From contig SVKF01000007.1 of assembly GCA_015068605.1 (NCBI GenBank), forward strand, positions 16,946 through 80,945: a DNA stretch of 64,000 bases, written 5' to 3'. A program made the position numbers and the translations under genes. Below, in pieces: positions 26,992 through 36,823 of this stretch. Under the pieces are notes generated by a model, which saw nothing but the letters and a program-made list of their open reading frames with translations, did no database searches and was not told where the DNA came from. How positions within the stretch are numbered: position 1 is the stretch's first letter; every line of letters begins with the position of its first letter. Origin of the DNA: Oscillospiraceae bacterium (lineage in GTDB: Bacteria > Bacillota > Clostridia > Monoglobales > Monoglobaceae).

Positions 26992-27819
26992 TTATTTTTC
27001 TATCGTAACAGTTTGAGTTATTGTTTCCCCTTCGGGAACATTCTCAACACCTGCACGAACTCTGATTTCACCTTCGAGGCAGGAAACATCAAATGTGCTT
27101 GTTGCACTTTTGCCGTTACTTCCCGTCAAAACGATAATATAGCTTGTATCATCAGCGCCAATCATTGCTTTATTGATGTAACCCACATTATATGTTGAAT
27201 CATCATTATTACTTCTGATTTCAACAGTTTTTTCCGAAACCGCATCAATCTCGCCGACTTCATTGAAGAATATATCTCCGGTTAAGGTTACGGTCGCAGC
27301 AGTATCATTCATATATTCAACTTTACCTGTTCCGGTTGTTGAAATTGTTGCATTGAGGAGCTTATTTCCCTGTTGGATAGTTATCTTCATGTCGTCTCCG
27401 ACAACAGCCGTATCCCCACCTGCATCATATTCAGCATCCGTAATTTTCTGAGGAATACCGTTTTCGATGTGGAGAAGGATTTTGGTTGAATTTCCATATT
27501 CTCCGCCAAGAACTATAACAACATCGCCTGTAAAATCAGGCTTAACTTTAATACCGAACGACCCGTTGCCGACAGCCTGGTCAAGCCCGATAATAGGAGT
27601 ATTTTCGACCCCGTCCCACGGAGTCTCCTCATTTGCATCTACAATATCCGTCACATCATAAACAAATATTGTCATATACTCATCGGTGTGCCCGGAATAA
27701 TTAATACTTATCTCGTCTGCAACACGGTTAAAATCCTGCTGAGTTATGGAATAATCAGCAGCAAATACCGCAGTGGAAAGCGACAAAACCGTCAGCACAG
27801 CAGCTATAATTTTTTTCAT
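26992..27819 (-). CDS. Secreted protein of unknown function
   Basis: A 275-residue protein with a signal peptide, MKKIIAAVLTVLSLSTAVFA, cleaved after AFA near residue 20. The mature part is rich in beta-strand-forming and acidic residues and contains two or three probable Ig-like or similar sandwich domains, including ITQQDFNRVADEISINYSG and TVEIRSNNDDSTYNVGYINK. No catalytic or anchoring motif is seen. AGGGGCG lies upstream of the ATG. It is a single gene. Confidence 0.65.
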   Translation of the reverse strand: MKKIIAAVLTVLSLSTAVFAADYSITQQDFNRVADEISINYSGHTDEYMTIFVYDVTDIVDANEETPWDGVENTPIIGLDQAVGNGSFGIKVKPDFTGDVVIVLGGEYGNSTKILLHIENGIPQKITDAEYDAGGDTAVVGDDMKITIQQGNKLLNATISTTGTGKVEYMNDTAATVTLTGDIFFNEVGEIDAVSEKTVEIRSNNDDSTYNVGYINKAMIGADDTSYIIVLTGSNGKSATSTFDVSCLEGEIRVRAGVENVPEGETITQTVTIEK

Positions 27820-27917
27820 ATCTAAGCGCCCCTTTTCATTTTCTTACAATTCTACCTAATTATTATATCATCAAAACCAAATATTGTCAAGCACTCTATG
27901 TTGTATAAATAAAAATT

Positions 27918-30092
27918 TTACCCCAACATATTGTAGTTTGTTTGAATTCTGCCCTGCCGGCTGTGGCAAGTGAAGAAAATAATTTGTCTGCCATTTCTTG
28001 CATAGTTTTCCAGAAATTCTGAGGCAAGCGCCGCCCTTTCATCATCATAATCAGCAAAAACATCGTCAAGCAACAGCGGAACCGGCTCGTTTTCCGAAAG
28101 CATCTCGCAAAGAGCTATCCGAAGAGCAAGATAACTTTGGGCAAGTGTTCCCCGACTAAGATAATGACGGCTCCGATACCCACCTGTGTCCTCGGATTTT
28201 ACCCCAATTTCATAAACCTTATCTGTGCTGAGGCTTTGATATTTGCCGCCGGTCAATATGGAAAGTATTTCAGATGCTCTCTCCTTAAGGGCAGGCGCAA
28301 AGGAACGCCGCATTTCATCCTCCGCTTCAACAAGGACATCTCTTGCCATGGTTAAATCCTGATAATATGCCTCCATTTCATTTGCTTTTTCCAATAATTC
28401 GTCCCTTTCTCTCATTAAAGGTGCTATATCCTCAGGTTCTTTCCCGAGCATTCCTTTAATTTCGAGAAGTTCATTATTTTTCATTTTTATTTCATGCTCT
28501 GCTTTTTCCACATCTGCAGAATTCACCGTTTCCGTCGGCAACCCTTTTTCTATATCTTGCGCAAGATTTAAAAGCTTTTGCGGATTTAATTCCTCAAGCT
28601 TAAATGCAGAGGCATAAGAATCCCTGCTTTGCCGTGCCTTTTCCATATCACTTTGTAATTTAGAAAGTGTTTTCACAAATTCCTTCCCTTCCTCCGACGA
28701 TGAGACACTGCGATATTGACCGACATATTCAACAAAGACAGACTCTGCCAATTTCAAGCTTCTTTGAGCCTCCTCATAAATTTTCGCCTTTTCAATCATC
28801 GTGATACTCTCTCTGTATGCTTTTTCAAACTCAGCTGCCGAGTGACATCCACGGCTTTCAAAAAGCTCTGCAAGTTTTTTCTCAGTTGATCTCAAATCGC
28901 TGTCATTTGGCTGATTTTTTAATTTTATCAGACTTAAAACCGAAATAATAAGCCCCACCGCTGATGCCGAAAATATGAGTGGATTGAATATTCCGCCAAG
29001 AACACCCACAAGGAAAATTATACTGCCGATTATTAATGATAAACGATACTTTCCCTTTCGGGCTTTCGCTGTTGCTTCAGCCACAACCTCTTTTTGTTTT
29101 TCTTCGGATAAAAGAAAATATTTTCTCATATCCTCATCCGTGACAGCTTTTTGGGGAGACACTTTTTCCGTTTTTGAAAGCACATCCCTTGCAACCGCCA
29201 CAGCATTTTCGTATTCTGAACATTTTTGTAAAATCTCTGCAGGCTCACCCGTTCCAACCAATACCTTAACCTTATTTTCTGCCTGCTCCGCCATATCCGA
29301 AAGCCCTGCAAGAGTCCTGCACGCATCCGCTTTTCTGCGGTTTTCTTCGCCGGCAAGAGCCAACCGCATTTTCCTAACCTTTTCGTTCAAATCCGACAAT
29401 TCTTTTTCTGTTTTAGTATATTCCTCGCTTAATTTCCGCCTTTGCTCGGCTTGGGAATCAACCTTATCTATCTGTGAATTCAGTTCCTCGATTCTATCTT
29501 GCGCAAGATTGATTTTCCCCTTGCTTCTTTTTTTCATAAGCTCGTCCATTGCTTTTTCGATACGAGCCAAAACATTCTTTGTCGAAACAGCCTCGTCTCC
29601 GCTTTCTGCCAAATTTGAAAGTCTTGCGGCAATATCTCCGCTCTCGGTTCCTGCAAAACAATCGGCAGTCGCCCCGAAAACACTCTTTTCAAAGGCGTTA
29701 TAATCAATTCCGAGAAAAAATTTCCCAATTTCCGTGTCGGGCGGAAGATTCACGGCATTTCCCGTTTCCGTATCCGTCACAGTTACCTTATCCGTTTTTG
29801 ATGTTGCTCGAAACTCCTTATGAATGAGATAGCTTCTGCCTCTGCACTCAATCTCCATATCCCCCGACATCTTATCTCCGCTCCACGGAGCATACTTTTT
29901 TCTGAAATTTTCGGATATATCCGTCCTTGAAGAAGACCCTGCCGTGCCGTATAACATAAGGCTGATAAATGCCATAAGAGTGGATTTGCCGTCTTCGTTT
30001 TTCCCAAACATCAGATTAAATCCATCCGAAAAATCAAGAGCATAGTTTTTAAATTTCCCAAAGGATATGATTTCAACTCTTTTAATCCTCAT
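27918..30092 (-). CDS. YhaN/SbcC-like ATPase
   Basis: A 724-residue SMC-like ATPase. It starts MRIKRVEIISFGKFKNYALD with a Walker A, FGKNEDGKSTL, near residue 26. Long coiled-coil segments follow (about 170-280 and 390-590), interrupted by two hydrophobic helices near residues 345-390 as in Bacillus YhaN. The C-terminal ATPase half has SRGTLAQSYLALRIAL (signature) and VPLLLDDVFADYDDER (Walker B). The ATG at 30092 has GGAGGTGG upstream and overlaps the end of the SbcD-like gene, so the two form a nuclease-ATPase complex by analogy to SbcCD/YhaO-YhaN. Confidence 0.85.
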   Translation of the reverse strand: MRIKRVEIISFGKFKNYALDFSDGFNLMFGKNEDGKSTLMAFISLMLYGTAGSSSRTDISENFRKKYAPWSGDKMSGDMEIECRGRSYLIHKEFRATSKTDKVTVTDTETGNAVNLPPDTEIGKFFLGIDYNAFEKSVFGATADCFAGTESGDIAARLSNLAESGDEAVSTKNVLARIEKAMDELMKKRSKGKINLAQDRIEELNSQIDKVDSQAEQRRKLSEEYTKTEKELSDLNEKVRKMRLALAGEENRRKADACRTLAGLSDMAEQAENKVKVLVGTGEPAEILQKCSEYENAVAVARDVLSKTEKVSPQKAVTDEDMRKYFLLSEEKQKEVVAEATAKARKGKYRLSLIIGSIIFLVGVLGGIFNPLIFSASAVGLIISVLSLIKLKNQPNDSDLRSTEKKLAELFESRGCHSAAEFEKAYRESITMIEKAKIYEEAQRSLKLAESVFVEYVGQYRSVSSSEEGKEFVKTLSKLQSDMEKARQSRDSYASAFKLEELNPQKLLNLAQDIEKGLPTETVNSADVEKAEHEIKMKNNELLEIKGMLGKEPEDIAPLMRERDELLEKANEMEAYYQDLTMARDVLVEAEDEMRRSFAPALKERASEILSILTGGKYQSLSTDKVYEIGVKSEDTGGYRSRHYLSRGTLAQSYLALRIALCEMLSENEPVPLLLDDVFADYDDERAALASEFLENYARNGRQIIFFTCHSRQGRIQTNYNMLG

Positions 30093-31179
30093 CAAAATCC
30101 ACCTCCTCCGAAAATGCCGCAAGTCCTATTCTAACCGCATTTTCAATATTTTCACCACGCTCTGCCCTCTCCAGCATTTTGCGAACAAAAATCCCCCTAA
30201 CAGAATTTTCCTCGGCAATAAGAGTCAAGTCCTTTAAAGGGGTTTTAACCTTATTTTTAATCTTAACAAAATACAGCTCACTCTCCAGCTCTGCTCCAAG
30301 CTCCGTCGCAGAAAAAGATACTGCACTCTCCCCCGTCAAGACTATCTTATACAGCCAATCTTTGCCCTCATCTCCATATTTTTCGTCAATCTTGTGCAAG
30401 ATAATATTTTTAATGTCACTTTTCTTAAGAGCAGTTGAAACATCAACCTCCTCTTCCACAAAACGACGCCTGCATATGGGGATAAAGCTCATCTCAACCT
30501 TGCCTTTTTCAACCGTTCCGAAATAAAATCCCTTTTCGTAAAGCTCGTCAAAGCCTTGTCCCTCGGGACATCCCGAATAGGCATAGCTTGTTTTTCCTTC
30601 CTTTATAATATCACTTCTCTTATGAATATGCCCGAGAGCAATATAGTCCATATTGCTGTTTTGAATTTCCTCCACGGTCACGGGACCATAAGGGGTATCG
30701 GAGGAAATATCTCCATGGATTACGGCGATGTTTATCATACTTTCATCCGCTCGCATTTGTTTCAGAATATGGTCATTTCTATACACATCGCTAAACCCAC
30801 CGCCGTGGATTTTCACCCCAAGCTCAGACAGCTCCAAACCTTCCGCCTCATTTTTAAAAACCATCACATTTTCAGGCAATTCCCAGCTCTCCCAAAAAGT
30901 ATTCTCCCCGTAATAATCGTGATTTCCGGGAGTTATAAACACTTTACCGCTAAATTCGGAAAAAGCAGAAGAAATTTGTTCCAGGATATCTTTTGACGGC
31001 TTATGGCTGTCAAACAAATCCCCTGCAATCAATAATAAATCAGCCTGATTTTCCTCCGCATAGGAAACAATTCGCAAAAATGTCTGCAACACCTCTGCCT
31101 TTCTCCGTGTTGAAATTCTTTTAATACCCGCAGACGCGCCAATATGCACATCTGCACAATGCAAAATCCTAACTCCCAT
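30082..31179 (-). CDS. SbcD/YhaO-like DNA repair exonuclease
   Basis: A 365-residue calcineurin-like phosphoesterase. Metal motifs in order: ILHCADVHIG, LLIAGDLFDS, VFITPGNHDYY, VIHGDIS and YIALGHIHKR. This matches the Mre11/SbcD nuclease family and the YhaO branch that pairs with a YhaN-type ATPase. It is translated just ahead of that ATPase gene. It probably acts on DNA ends in repair. It starts at ATG 31179, with AGGTGAT upstream, 11 bp downstream of the ribokinase gene. Confidence 0.9.
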   Translation of the reverse strand: MGVRILHCADVHIGASAGIKRISTRRKAEVLQTFLRIVSYAEENQADLLLIAGDLFDSHKPSKDILEQISSAFSEFSGKVFITPGNHDYYGENTFWESWELPENVMVFKNEAEGLELSELGVKIHGGGFSDVYRNDHILKQMRADESMINIAVIHGDISSDTPYGPVTVEEIQNSNMDYIALGHIHKRSDIIKEGKTSYAYSGCPEGQGFDELYEKGFYFGTVEKGKVEMSFIPICRRRFVEEEVDVSTALKKSDIKNIILHKIDEKYGDEGKDWLYKIVLTGESAVSFSATELGAELESELYFVKIKNKVKTPLKDLTLIAEENSVRGIFVRKMLERAERGENIENAVRIGLAAFSEEVDFDED

Positions 31180-31190
31180 AAAATCACCTC

Positions 31191-32096
31191 TTAATTTCTC
31201 TCGTCCAGCAATGCCTCAACCTCATCCCCGGTGGGAATAGAACAACTTGCCCCTGCCCGACTCACAGTTATTGCCGAAGCCGCCGTGGCAAATTCAACCG
31301 CCTCTCGTATATCCCTGCCGAAATTCATACACAATGCACCAATAAATGTATCTCCTGCCGCAGTTGTATCCACTACCTCAGCCTTAAATGCGCTTTGATG
31401 CTTTATATCTTGCGCAAGATTGTAGACAGAGCCGTCTGCCCCGAGGGTGATAATAACCTGTTGAATACCAAGCTTCATCAGAAAATCCATACATTTTTTG
31501 CGATTTTCTTTTGTGTCGGGATATATTTTCGTTAAAAACTCCGTTTCGGTTTCATTGAGAATTATTACATCTGTGTTTTCAAGCAGTTCCTTCGGCATTT
31601 CGGCTACGGGTGCAGGATTGAGCACCACCTTAACCCCTGCCTCATGCGCCGCTTTTGCCGCATAAGTAACCGTTTCCATGGGAATTTCAAGTTGCATGAT
31701 AACCGCATCCGCTGACCTGATAACATCCATATTTTTATCAATCATTTCCTTTGAAACTACACCGTTTGCACCGCTGTCTAAAATTATACAGTTATCCCCT
31801 CTGCAAACATTTATAATCGCAACGCCGGTGTTTGTCTCAACTCTTTCAATTCTGTCCGTTTTAATATTGTTTGCCTTAAAGTTTTCGATGGCAATATCAC
31901 CGTTAGAATCATTCCCCACGGCTCCGATAAAGGTTACATCTCCGCCAAGCTTCGATACGGCAATGGCTTGATTTGCTCCCTTTCCGCCACAATTTACACA
32001 AAATCCGCTTCCTAAAATTGTTTCGCCGATTTTAGGCATCCTGTCTGTATTTATAACCAAATCGGTATTTATACTCCCAATTACAACAAACTTCAT
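31191..32096 (-). CDS. rbsK: Ribokinase
   Basis: A 301-residue PfkB-family sugar kinase. It has GSINTDLVINTDRMPKIGET, the ribokinase-type GGKGANQAIAVSKLGG segment, and the catalytic DTTAAGDTFIGAL. Length is normal for RbsK, which phosphorylates ribose at O5. It is the first gene of a reverse-strand operon with the SbcD- and YhaN-like genes; there are no ribose transport genes nearby. The NLAQD encoded by the 31407 palindrome lies near residue 226. Confidence 0.9.
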   Translation of the reverse strand: MKFVVIGSINTDLVINTDRMPKIGETILGSGFCVNCGGKGANQAIAVSKLGGDVTFIGAVGNDSNGDIAIENFKANNIKTDRIERVETNTGVAIINVCRGDNCIILDSGANGVVSKEMIDKNMDVIRSADAVIMQLEIPMETVTYAAKAAHEAGVKVVLNPAPVAEMPKELLENTDVIILNETETEFLTKIYPDTKENRKKCMDFLMKLGIQQVIITLGADGSVYNLAQDIKHQSAFKAEVVDTTAAGDTFIGALCMNFGRDIREAVEFATAASAITVSRAGASCSIPTGDEVEALLDERN

Positions 32097-32257
32097 ATTT
32101 ATTTCTCCCTTACTGTTAAATACTAATATTATAGCATATAATTTTCAAAAACTCAATTAAAGTTTGAAATTTAGGTGAAAAATATAATATATTAGTGGAC
32201 TTTTTTGAATAAATATGATAAAATTAAATATTATAAGGAAATCGCGGAGGGAAAAAT

Positions 32258-34549
32258 ATGCGTGTTTTAATGACAACCATGCAACTTGATATCGGGGGAG
32301 CGGAGACCCATATTGTTGAGCTTTCCAAAGCATTGGCAAGAAGAGGGGTCGAGGTTTATGTTGCATCCTGCGGCGGAGCTTACGAAAAAGAGCTTTCCGA
32401 GGCGGGAATCAAGCATTTTTGTGTTCCTCTGAACTGTAAAAATCCTCGTGCGGTCAGAAAGTCCTACCGTATGCTTAAACAAATTATTACGGAATATAAA
32501 TTCGACGTTGTCCACGGTCATGCCCGTATTCCTTCATTCATCTGCGGAAGACTTCATAAAAAACTGCACTTCCCCTTTGTCACCACGGCGCACTGGGTTT
32601 TTCGTGCTGGCTTTCCCTTTAATAAGCTGTCTGACTGGGGACAGAGAAGTCTTGCGGTCAGCGATGATATTAAGGATTATCTGATTGAAAGCTACGGTAT
32701 TGACGCAGATAATATTCGTGTTACAATCAACGGAATTGACACGGAAAAATTCTCGGAAAACACAGATTTTTCCCATATCAAATCCGAGTTTTCTCTCGGT
32801 GATAATAAAAAACGGATTGTTTATGTCAGCCGAATGGATACTGACCGTTCTCTGGTCGCCCACCAGCTTATAAAAATTTCGCCTGACCTTTATAAGGCGT
32901 TTCCCGACCTTGAAATTGTTATTGTTGGCGACGGAAATGATTATGATGCCATAAAAAAAGAGGCGGAAGAAGTCAATAATGCACTCAAAACCCGTCTTAT
33001 CATAACCACGGGCGCAAGAACAGATATAAATAAATTTGTTGCAAGCGGTGATATTTTCGTGGGTGTCAGCCGTGCCGCTCTTGAGGCAATGGCTTGTAAA
33101 AAACCGTCTATAATTGCCGGAAACGAAGGCTATATCGGCATTTTTGACGAGGATAAGTTAAAGGTATCTGTTGACACAAACTTCTGTTGTCGAGGTTGTG
33201 AGCCATCCACACCCGAATATCTTGTGCAAGATATAAAAAAATTGTTTGACGAGAGCGACCTTAATGCATTGGGGGAATATTCAAGAGAGATTATCAAGAG
33301 TCGGTATTCTGTTGAAACAATGGCAGAGGATGCCCTTAAAATGTATGCCTCGGTGTTGACCGGGGAGAAAATAAACGAAACAAAGAAAACAAACCCTCAT
33401 GAACTTGAAAAATACTCTGTTCCTTTCGGAAAAAACATTAAAAATGATGTTATAATTTCGGGCTATTACGGATTTAAAAACAGCGGTGATGACACCAGTC
33501 TTAAGGCGATTATCAAAGGGCTTAAGGAGCTGTCGCCCAATATCCGAATAACTGTTCTATCGAAAAATCCGGAAGAAACAAAGGTAATTTACGGTGTTAA
33601 TTCCATCAACAGACTTAACCTATTTTCAATCATAAGAAAAATGCGCCGCTCATCCCTCTTAATAAGCGGCGGAGGAAGTCTTATTCAGGATGTTACATCG
33701 GAAAAATCCTTGCTGTACTATCTTTTAGTGATACGCCTTGCAATGAGATTTGGGCTTAAAACCATGCTTTTCGGCAACGGAATCGGCCCTGTCATAAATA
33801 AAAAGTCTTATAAAAAGATTGCAAGGATTTTGAGTCGGGTTGATGCCATAACCTTAAGAGAGCCGAAATCCGCAGAACTTTTGGAGGAAATGGGAGTCAA
33901 TACAAAAAATGTTTTGATTACCGCAGATTCTGTTTTTGCCCTTTCCTATTCCGATTTTACGGATGCAGAGGAGTCCTTGTCCAAAATAGGTATTCCTTCC
34001 GGTCAAAAGTATTTCTGTGTTTCGGTGCGAAAATGGAATAATCTTGCGCAAGATTTTGAGACATCCGTTGCAAACACCTGCAGACATATATCGGATAAGT
34101 ACGGATTTGTTCCGCTTTTTGTTCCTATGCAGTATAACCAGGACATTGGCATCTGCAAAAAAATTATGGACAAGCTTGAAGGGAAGGGATATATTCTTAA
34201 TCAATCCGTTTCCTTTGACAAAATGCTTGGAATTATCTCAAAGAGTGAGTTTGTTATGGGTATGCGGCTTCACATTCTTATTTATGCGGCGTGTACGGGG
34301 GTTCCCGTTGTTGGGCTTGACTATGACCCTAAAATAAACAATATGATGGAATATATGGGGCAGACCCATTTTCTGCCTGTTGACACTCTCAAGCAGGACA
34401 AGCTTATTTCATTGTGTGATGAAATTATTTTAAAGCGTGACAGCTTTAAGGCAGGACTTGAGGATATACGCAAAACCTCAAAGGCTTTGGCTGACAAAAA
34501 CGCACAAATTGCAATAAATTTACTTAACGGAGGAGATATAAATGATTAA
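32258..34549 (+). CDS. csaB: Glycosyltransferase family 4-CsaB polysaccharide pyruvyl transferase fusion
   Basis: A 763-residue protein with two enzymes. Residues 1-~375 form a GT4 glycosyltransferase: MQLDIGGAETHIVELSKAL, HGHARIPSF, NGIDTEKF and SRAALEAMACKKP. Residues ~390-763 match CsaB: ISGYYGFKNSGDD near 397, LISGGGSLIQD, FGNGIGPV and GMRLHILIYAACTGVPVVGL. CsaB adds pyruvate ketals to secondary cell-wall polymer, the ligand for SLH-domain surface proteins. The fusion joins glycan assembly and pyruvylation. GGAGG lies upstream of ATG. Its end overlaps the next GTPase gene by 8 bp. Confidence 0.85.
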   Translation: MRVLMTTMQLDIGGAETHIVELSKALARRGVEVYVASCGGAYEKELSEAGIKHFCVPLNCKNPRAVRKSYRMLKQIITEYKFDVVHGHARIPSFICGRLHKKLHFPFVTTAHWVFRAGFPFNKLSDWGQRSLAVSDDIKDYLIESYGIDADNIRVTINGIDTEKFSENTDFSHIKSEFSLGDNKKRIVYVSRMDTDRSLVAHQLIKISPDLYKAFPDLEIVIVGDGNDYDAIKKEAEEVNNALKTRLIITTGARTDINKFVASGDIFVGVSRAALEAMACKKPSIIAGNEGYIGIFDEDKLKVSVDTNFCCRGCEPSTPEYLVQDIKKLFDESDLNALGEYSREIIKSRYSVETMAEDALKMYASVLTGEKINETKKTNPHELEKYSVPFGKNIKNDVIISGYYGFKNSGDDTSLKAIIKGLKELSPNIRITVLSKNPEETKVIYGVNSINRLNLFSIIRKMRRSSLLISGGGSLIQDVTSEKSLLYYLLVIRLAMRFGLKTMLFGNGIGPVINKKSYKKIARILSRVDAITLREPKSAELLEEMGVNTKNVLITADSVFALSYSDFTDAEESLSKIGIPSGQKYFCVSVRKWNNLAQDFETSVANTCRHISDKYGFVPLFVPMQYNQDIGICKKIMDKLEGKGYILNQSVSFDKMLGIISKSEFVMGMRLHILIYAACTGVPVVGLDYDPKINNMMEYMGQTHFLPVDTLKQDKLISLCDEIILKRDSFKAGLEDIRKTSKALADKNAQIAINLLNGGDIND

Positions 34550-35660
34550 AGTTAACATTATTTCAGGCTTTTTGGGTGCAGGAAAAACTACTCTTATAAA
34601 AAAGCTTATTGGCGAGGTTTATAAGAACGAGAAAATCGCTCTTATCGAAAATGAGTTTGGGGAAATCGGTATTGACGGCGGATTTCTTAAAAATTCGGGA
34701 ATCGAAATCAAGGAAATGAACTCCGGCTGTATCTGTTGTTCCCTTGTGGGTGATTTTGGCGAAAGTCTTAAAGAAATGGCAAATACTTATCAGCCCGAAA
34801 GAATTATTATCGAGCCAACAGGGGTGGGTAAGCTTTCCGATGTTATCGGTGCCATAGAGAAGGTTGACGGCGTTGACCTTGAGCTTGATTGTGCCATAAC
34901 CGTTGTTGACGGAACAAAATGCAAACTCTATATGAAGAATTTTGGTGAATTTTATAATAATCAGGTGGAAAATGCCACCTGTATCCTTATGACAAGAATG
35001 GATAAAATTACCGAAGACAAGCTTTCTGAGGCTGTTTCAATGCTCAAAACCCATAACAATTCTGCTCCAATTATAACAACGCCTCTTGACCAGCTTACGG
35101 CAGACAAAATTCTTGATGCAATAAACGGTTCACATTCGCTTCTGAATGAGCTTCTTGAAGCCCACCACGAACATCATCACCACGGAGAGGAATGTTGTCA
35201 CGACCACGAACATCATCACCACGGGGAAGAATGTTGTCACGACCACGACCATCACCACCATGGGGAAGAATGTTGCCACGACCATGAACATCACCACCAC
35301 GGCGAAGAGTGTTGCCACGACCATGAACATCACCACCATGGGGAGGAATGCTCTTGTGGATGCGGCGGACACCATCATCACCACGATGCCGACGAGGCAT
35401 TTGTTTCCTGGGGAACAGAAACGGCAAAGGCATTTTCAAAAGCCGAGCTTAAAGAAATTCTTTCTGCGCTTGACACGGGTGAATATGGTATTGTTCTGCG
35501 AGGAAAAGGCATTGTCAGAGGAGAAAACGACTGGATATGCTTTGACTATGTTCCCGGCGAATTTGAAATTCGTGATGGTTCCCCCGACTACACAGGCAAG
35601 GTTTGTGTCATCGGCTCCAATCTTGCGCAAGATAAACTTGAAAAATTATTTGCTATTTAA
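34542..35660 (+). CDS. CobW/G3E GTPase with His-rich metal-binding repeats
   Basis: A 372-residue putative metal chaperone. The GTPase domain has Walker A GFLGAGKTTL, ENEFGEIGIDGG and the metal-binding CICC motif (SGCICCSLVGDF), near residues 60-72. Residues ~209-273 hold five 13-residue repeats of HEHHHHGEECCHD, about 30 His plus many Cys, a large metal-binding store. The C-terminal CobW domain follows (YGIVLRGKGIVR). G3E proteins deliver zinc, cobalt or nickel; zinc is most likely here. The start has GGAGGAG and overlaps csaB by 8 bp. Confidence 0.9.
   Translation: MIKVNIISGFLGAGKTTLIKKLIGEVYKNEKIALIENEFGEIGIDGGFLKNSGIEIKEMNSGCICCSLVGDFGESLKEMANTYQPERIIIEPTGVGKLSDVIGAIEKVDGVDLELDCAITVVDGTKCKLYMKNFGEFYNNQVENATCILMTRMDKITEDKLSEAVSMLKTHNNSAPIITTPLDQLTADKILDAINGSHSLLNELLEAHHEHHHHGEECCHDHEHHHHGEECCHDHDHHHHGEECCHDHEHHHHGEECCHDHEHHHHGEECSCGCGGHHHHHDADEAFVSWGTETAKAFSKAELKEILSALDTGEYGIVLRGKGIVRGENDWICFDYVPGEFEIRDGSPDYTGKVCVIGSNLAQDKLEKLFAI
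35166..35360 (+). repeat. Five in-frame 39-bp coding repeats
   Basis: Tandem units encoding the His/Glu/Cys-rich 13-residue metal-binding motif within the G3E GTPase. The last unit is degenerate. Copy-number change by slippage or recombination would keep the frame. Confidence 0.9.
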
Positions 35661-35680
35661 TCTGAAGGGGTGAATACAGT

Positions 35681-36601
35681 ATGAAATTTGCAGTTCCCGT
35701 ATTTTTAATCAACGGATTTTTAGAGAGCGGAAAGACTTCTTTTATAAATAATGCGATTTTATCCGACCCTGAAGTTCAGAAATCGAGAACACTTATCATT
35801 CTCTGCGAGGAGGGTGAAATTGAGCTTCCCGAACAGAAAAATCTTTTTATCTTTAAGGTTGACAGCGCAGACTTTTTGACGGAGTCTCTTCTCTCAAATT
35901 TAAGAAAGACATACAATCCTGACCGTGTTATCATTGAATTTAACTGTATGTGGGGAATGGATGCTTTATATGACTTGAAATTGCCGGGGAAATGGCGTTA
36001 TGCGGAGCAGCTTACTCTTATTGATGCTCAAACCTTTGACGGGTATTACAACAATATGCGAAATATCTTCTTTGAGCTTTTTCAAAGCTCCGCCACTATT
36101 GTTTTCAATCGCTGTGACAGAGAAAACACGAATTTTGCAACTCTTCGGACGAGAGTTAAAACCGTCAATCCCGATGCGGAGATTATGTATTCCGACGAAA
36201 GAGGACTTATTGATTTGACCTTTGAGGATGAGCTTCCTTATAACTTAAATGATGAAATAATTGATTTAGACGACGATTCATACACAATCTGGTACATCGA
36301 TGTTATGGACAATCCCGACCGATACAAAGGGAAAACTATCCGTTTCGAGGGACTTGTTGCAAAACCGAAGAACTTTCGCGAGTTTTGGTTTGTTCCCGGA
36401 AAACACGTTATGACCTGTTGCGAAGACGATATGGCTTTTTTAGGTTATGCCTGCCGTTGGGAAGAAGGAGGCGAAAGTCTTAAGGATTATGACAAAATTC
36501 GTTTGACTGCGGTTGTTGACTATCGCTTTTGTCCGGAATATAACGAAAAAGGTCCGGTCCTTTATACAAAAGATGTGGAGCTTCTGGAGAGAAAGAAATA
36601 A
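35681..36601 (+). CDS. G3E-like GTPase fused to a DUF1980/TIGR03943-type domain
   Basis: A 306-residue protein. The N-terminal half is a G3E GTPase with Walker A GFLESGKTSF, but the Cys-x-Cys-Cys metal motif of the previous protein is missing. The C-terminal ~110 residues have YKGKTIRFEGLVAKPKNF, FVPGKHVMTCCEDDMAFLGY and DYDKIRLTAVV, as in the C-terminal domain of TIGR03943/DUF1980 proteins linked to metal homeostasis. It follows the His-rich GTPase after 20 bp, probably in one operon. The joint role in metal allocation is inferred. Confidence 0.8.
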   Translation: MKFAVPVFLINGFLESGKTSFINNAILSDPEVQKSRTLIILCEEGEIELPEQKNLFIFKVDSADFLTESLLSNLRKTYNPDRVIIEFNCMWGMDALYDLKLPGKWRYAEQLTLIDAQTFDGYYNNMRNIFFELFQSSATIVFNRCDRENTNFATLRTRVKTVNPDAEIMYSDERGLIDLTFEDELPYNLNDEIIDLDDDSYTIWYIDVMDNPDRYKGKTIRFEGLVAKPKNFREFWFVPGKHVMTCCEDDMAFLGYACRWEEGGESLKDYDKIRLTAVVDYRFCPEYNEKGPVLYTKDVELLERKK

Positions 36602-36823
36602 AATACTTTTACAGATTATTTTTGACATAGAAATACTTAGTATGACAGATGAAGAATACGAAAGAAGAAAAGGCACTTTTGACAGCGGCATACCTGCCTA
36701 ACTGATTTAACGAAAAACAAGCAAGACAAGAATCACCTCGTATAGATGTGTCTTGTCTTGCTTTATAATATTTAAAAAACTATACTTCTTAAGGAATAAA
36801 ATCAATCGCCCTTTAACTATAAC

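Noticed and set aside
35095..35439. Reverse-strand ORFs opposite the His-rich repeats
   Set aside because: They are shadows of the repetitive coding sequence; the plus-strand G3E frame carries all conserved motifs.
36640..36700. Short ORF after the DUF1980-type gene, MTDEEYERRKGTFDSGIPA
   Set aside because: Only about 20 codons and without a clear ribosome site; may be the remnant of a gene, but support is too weak to list.
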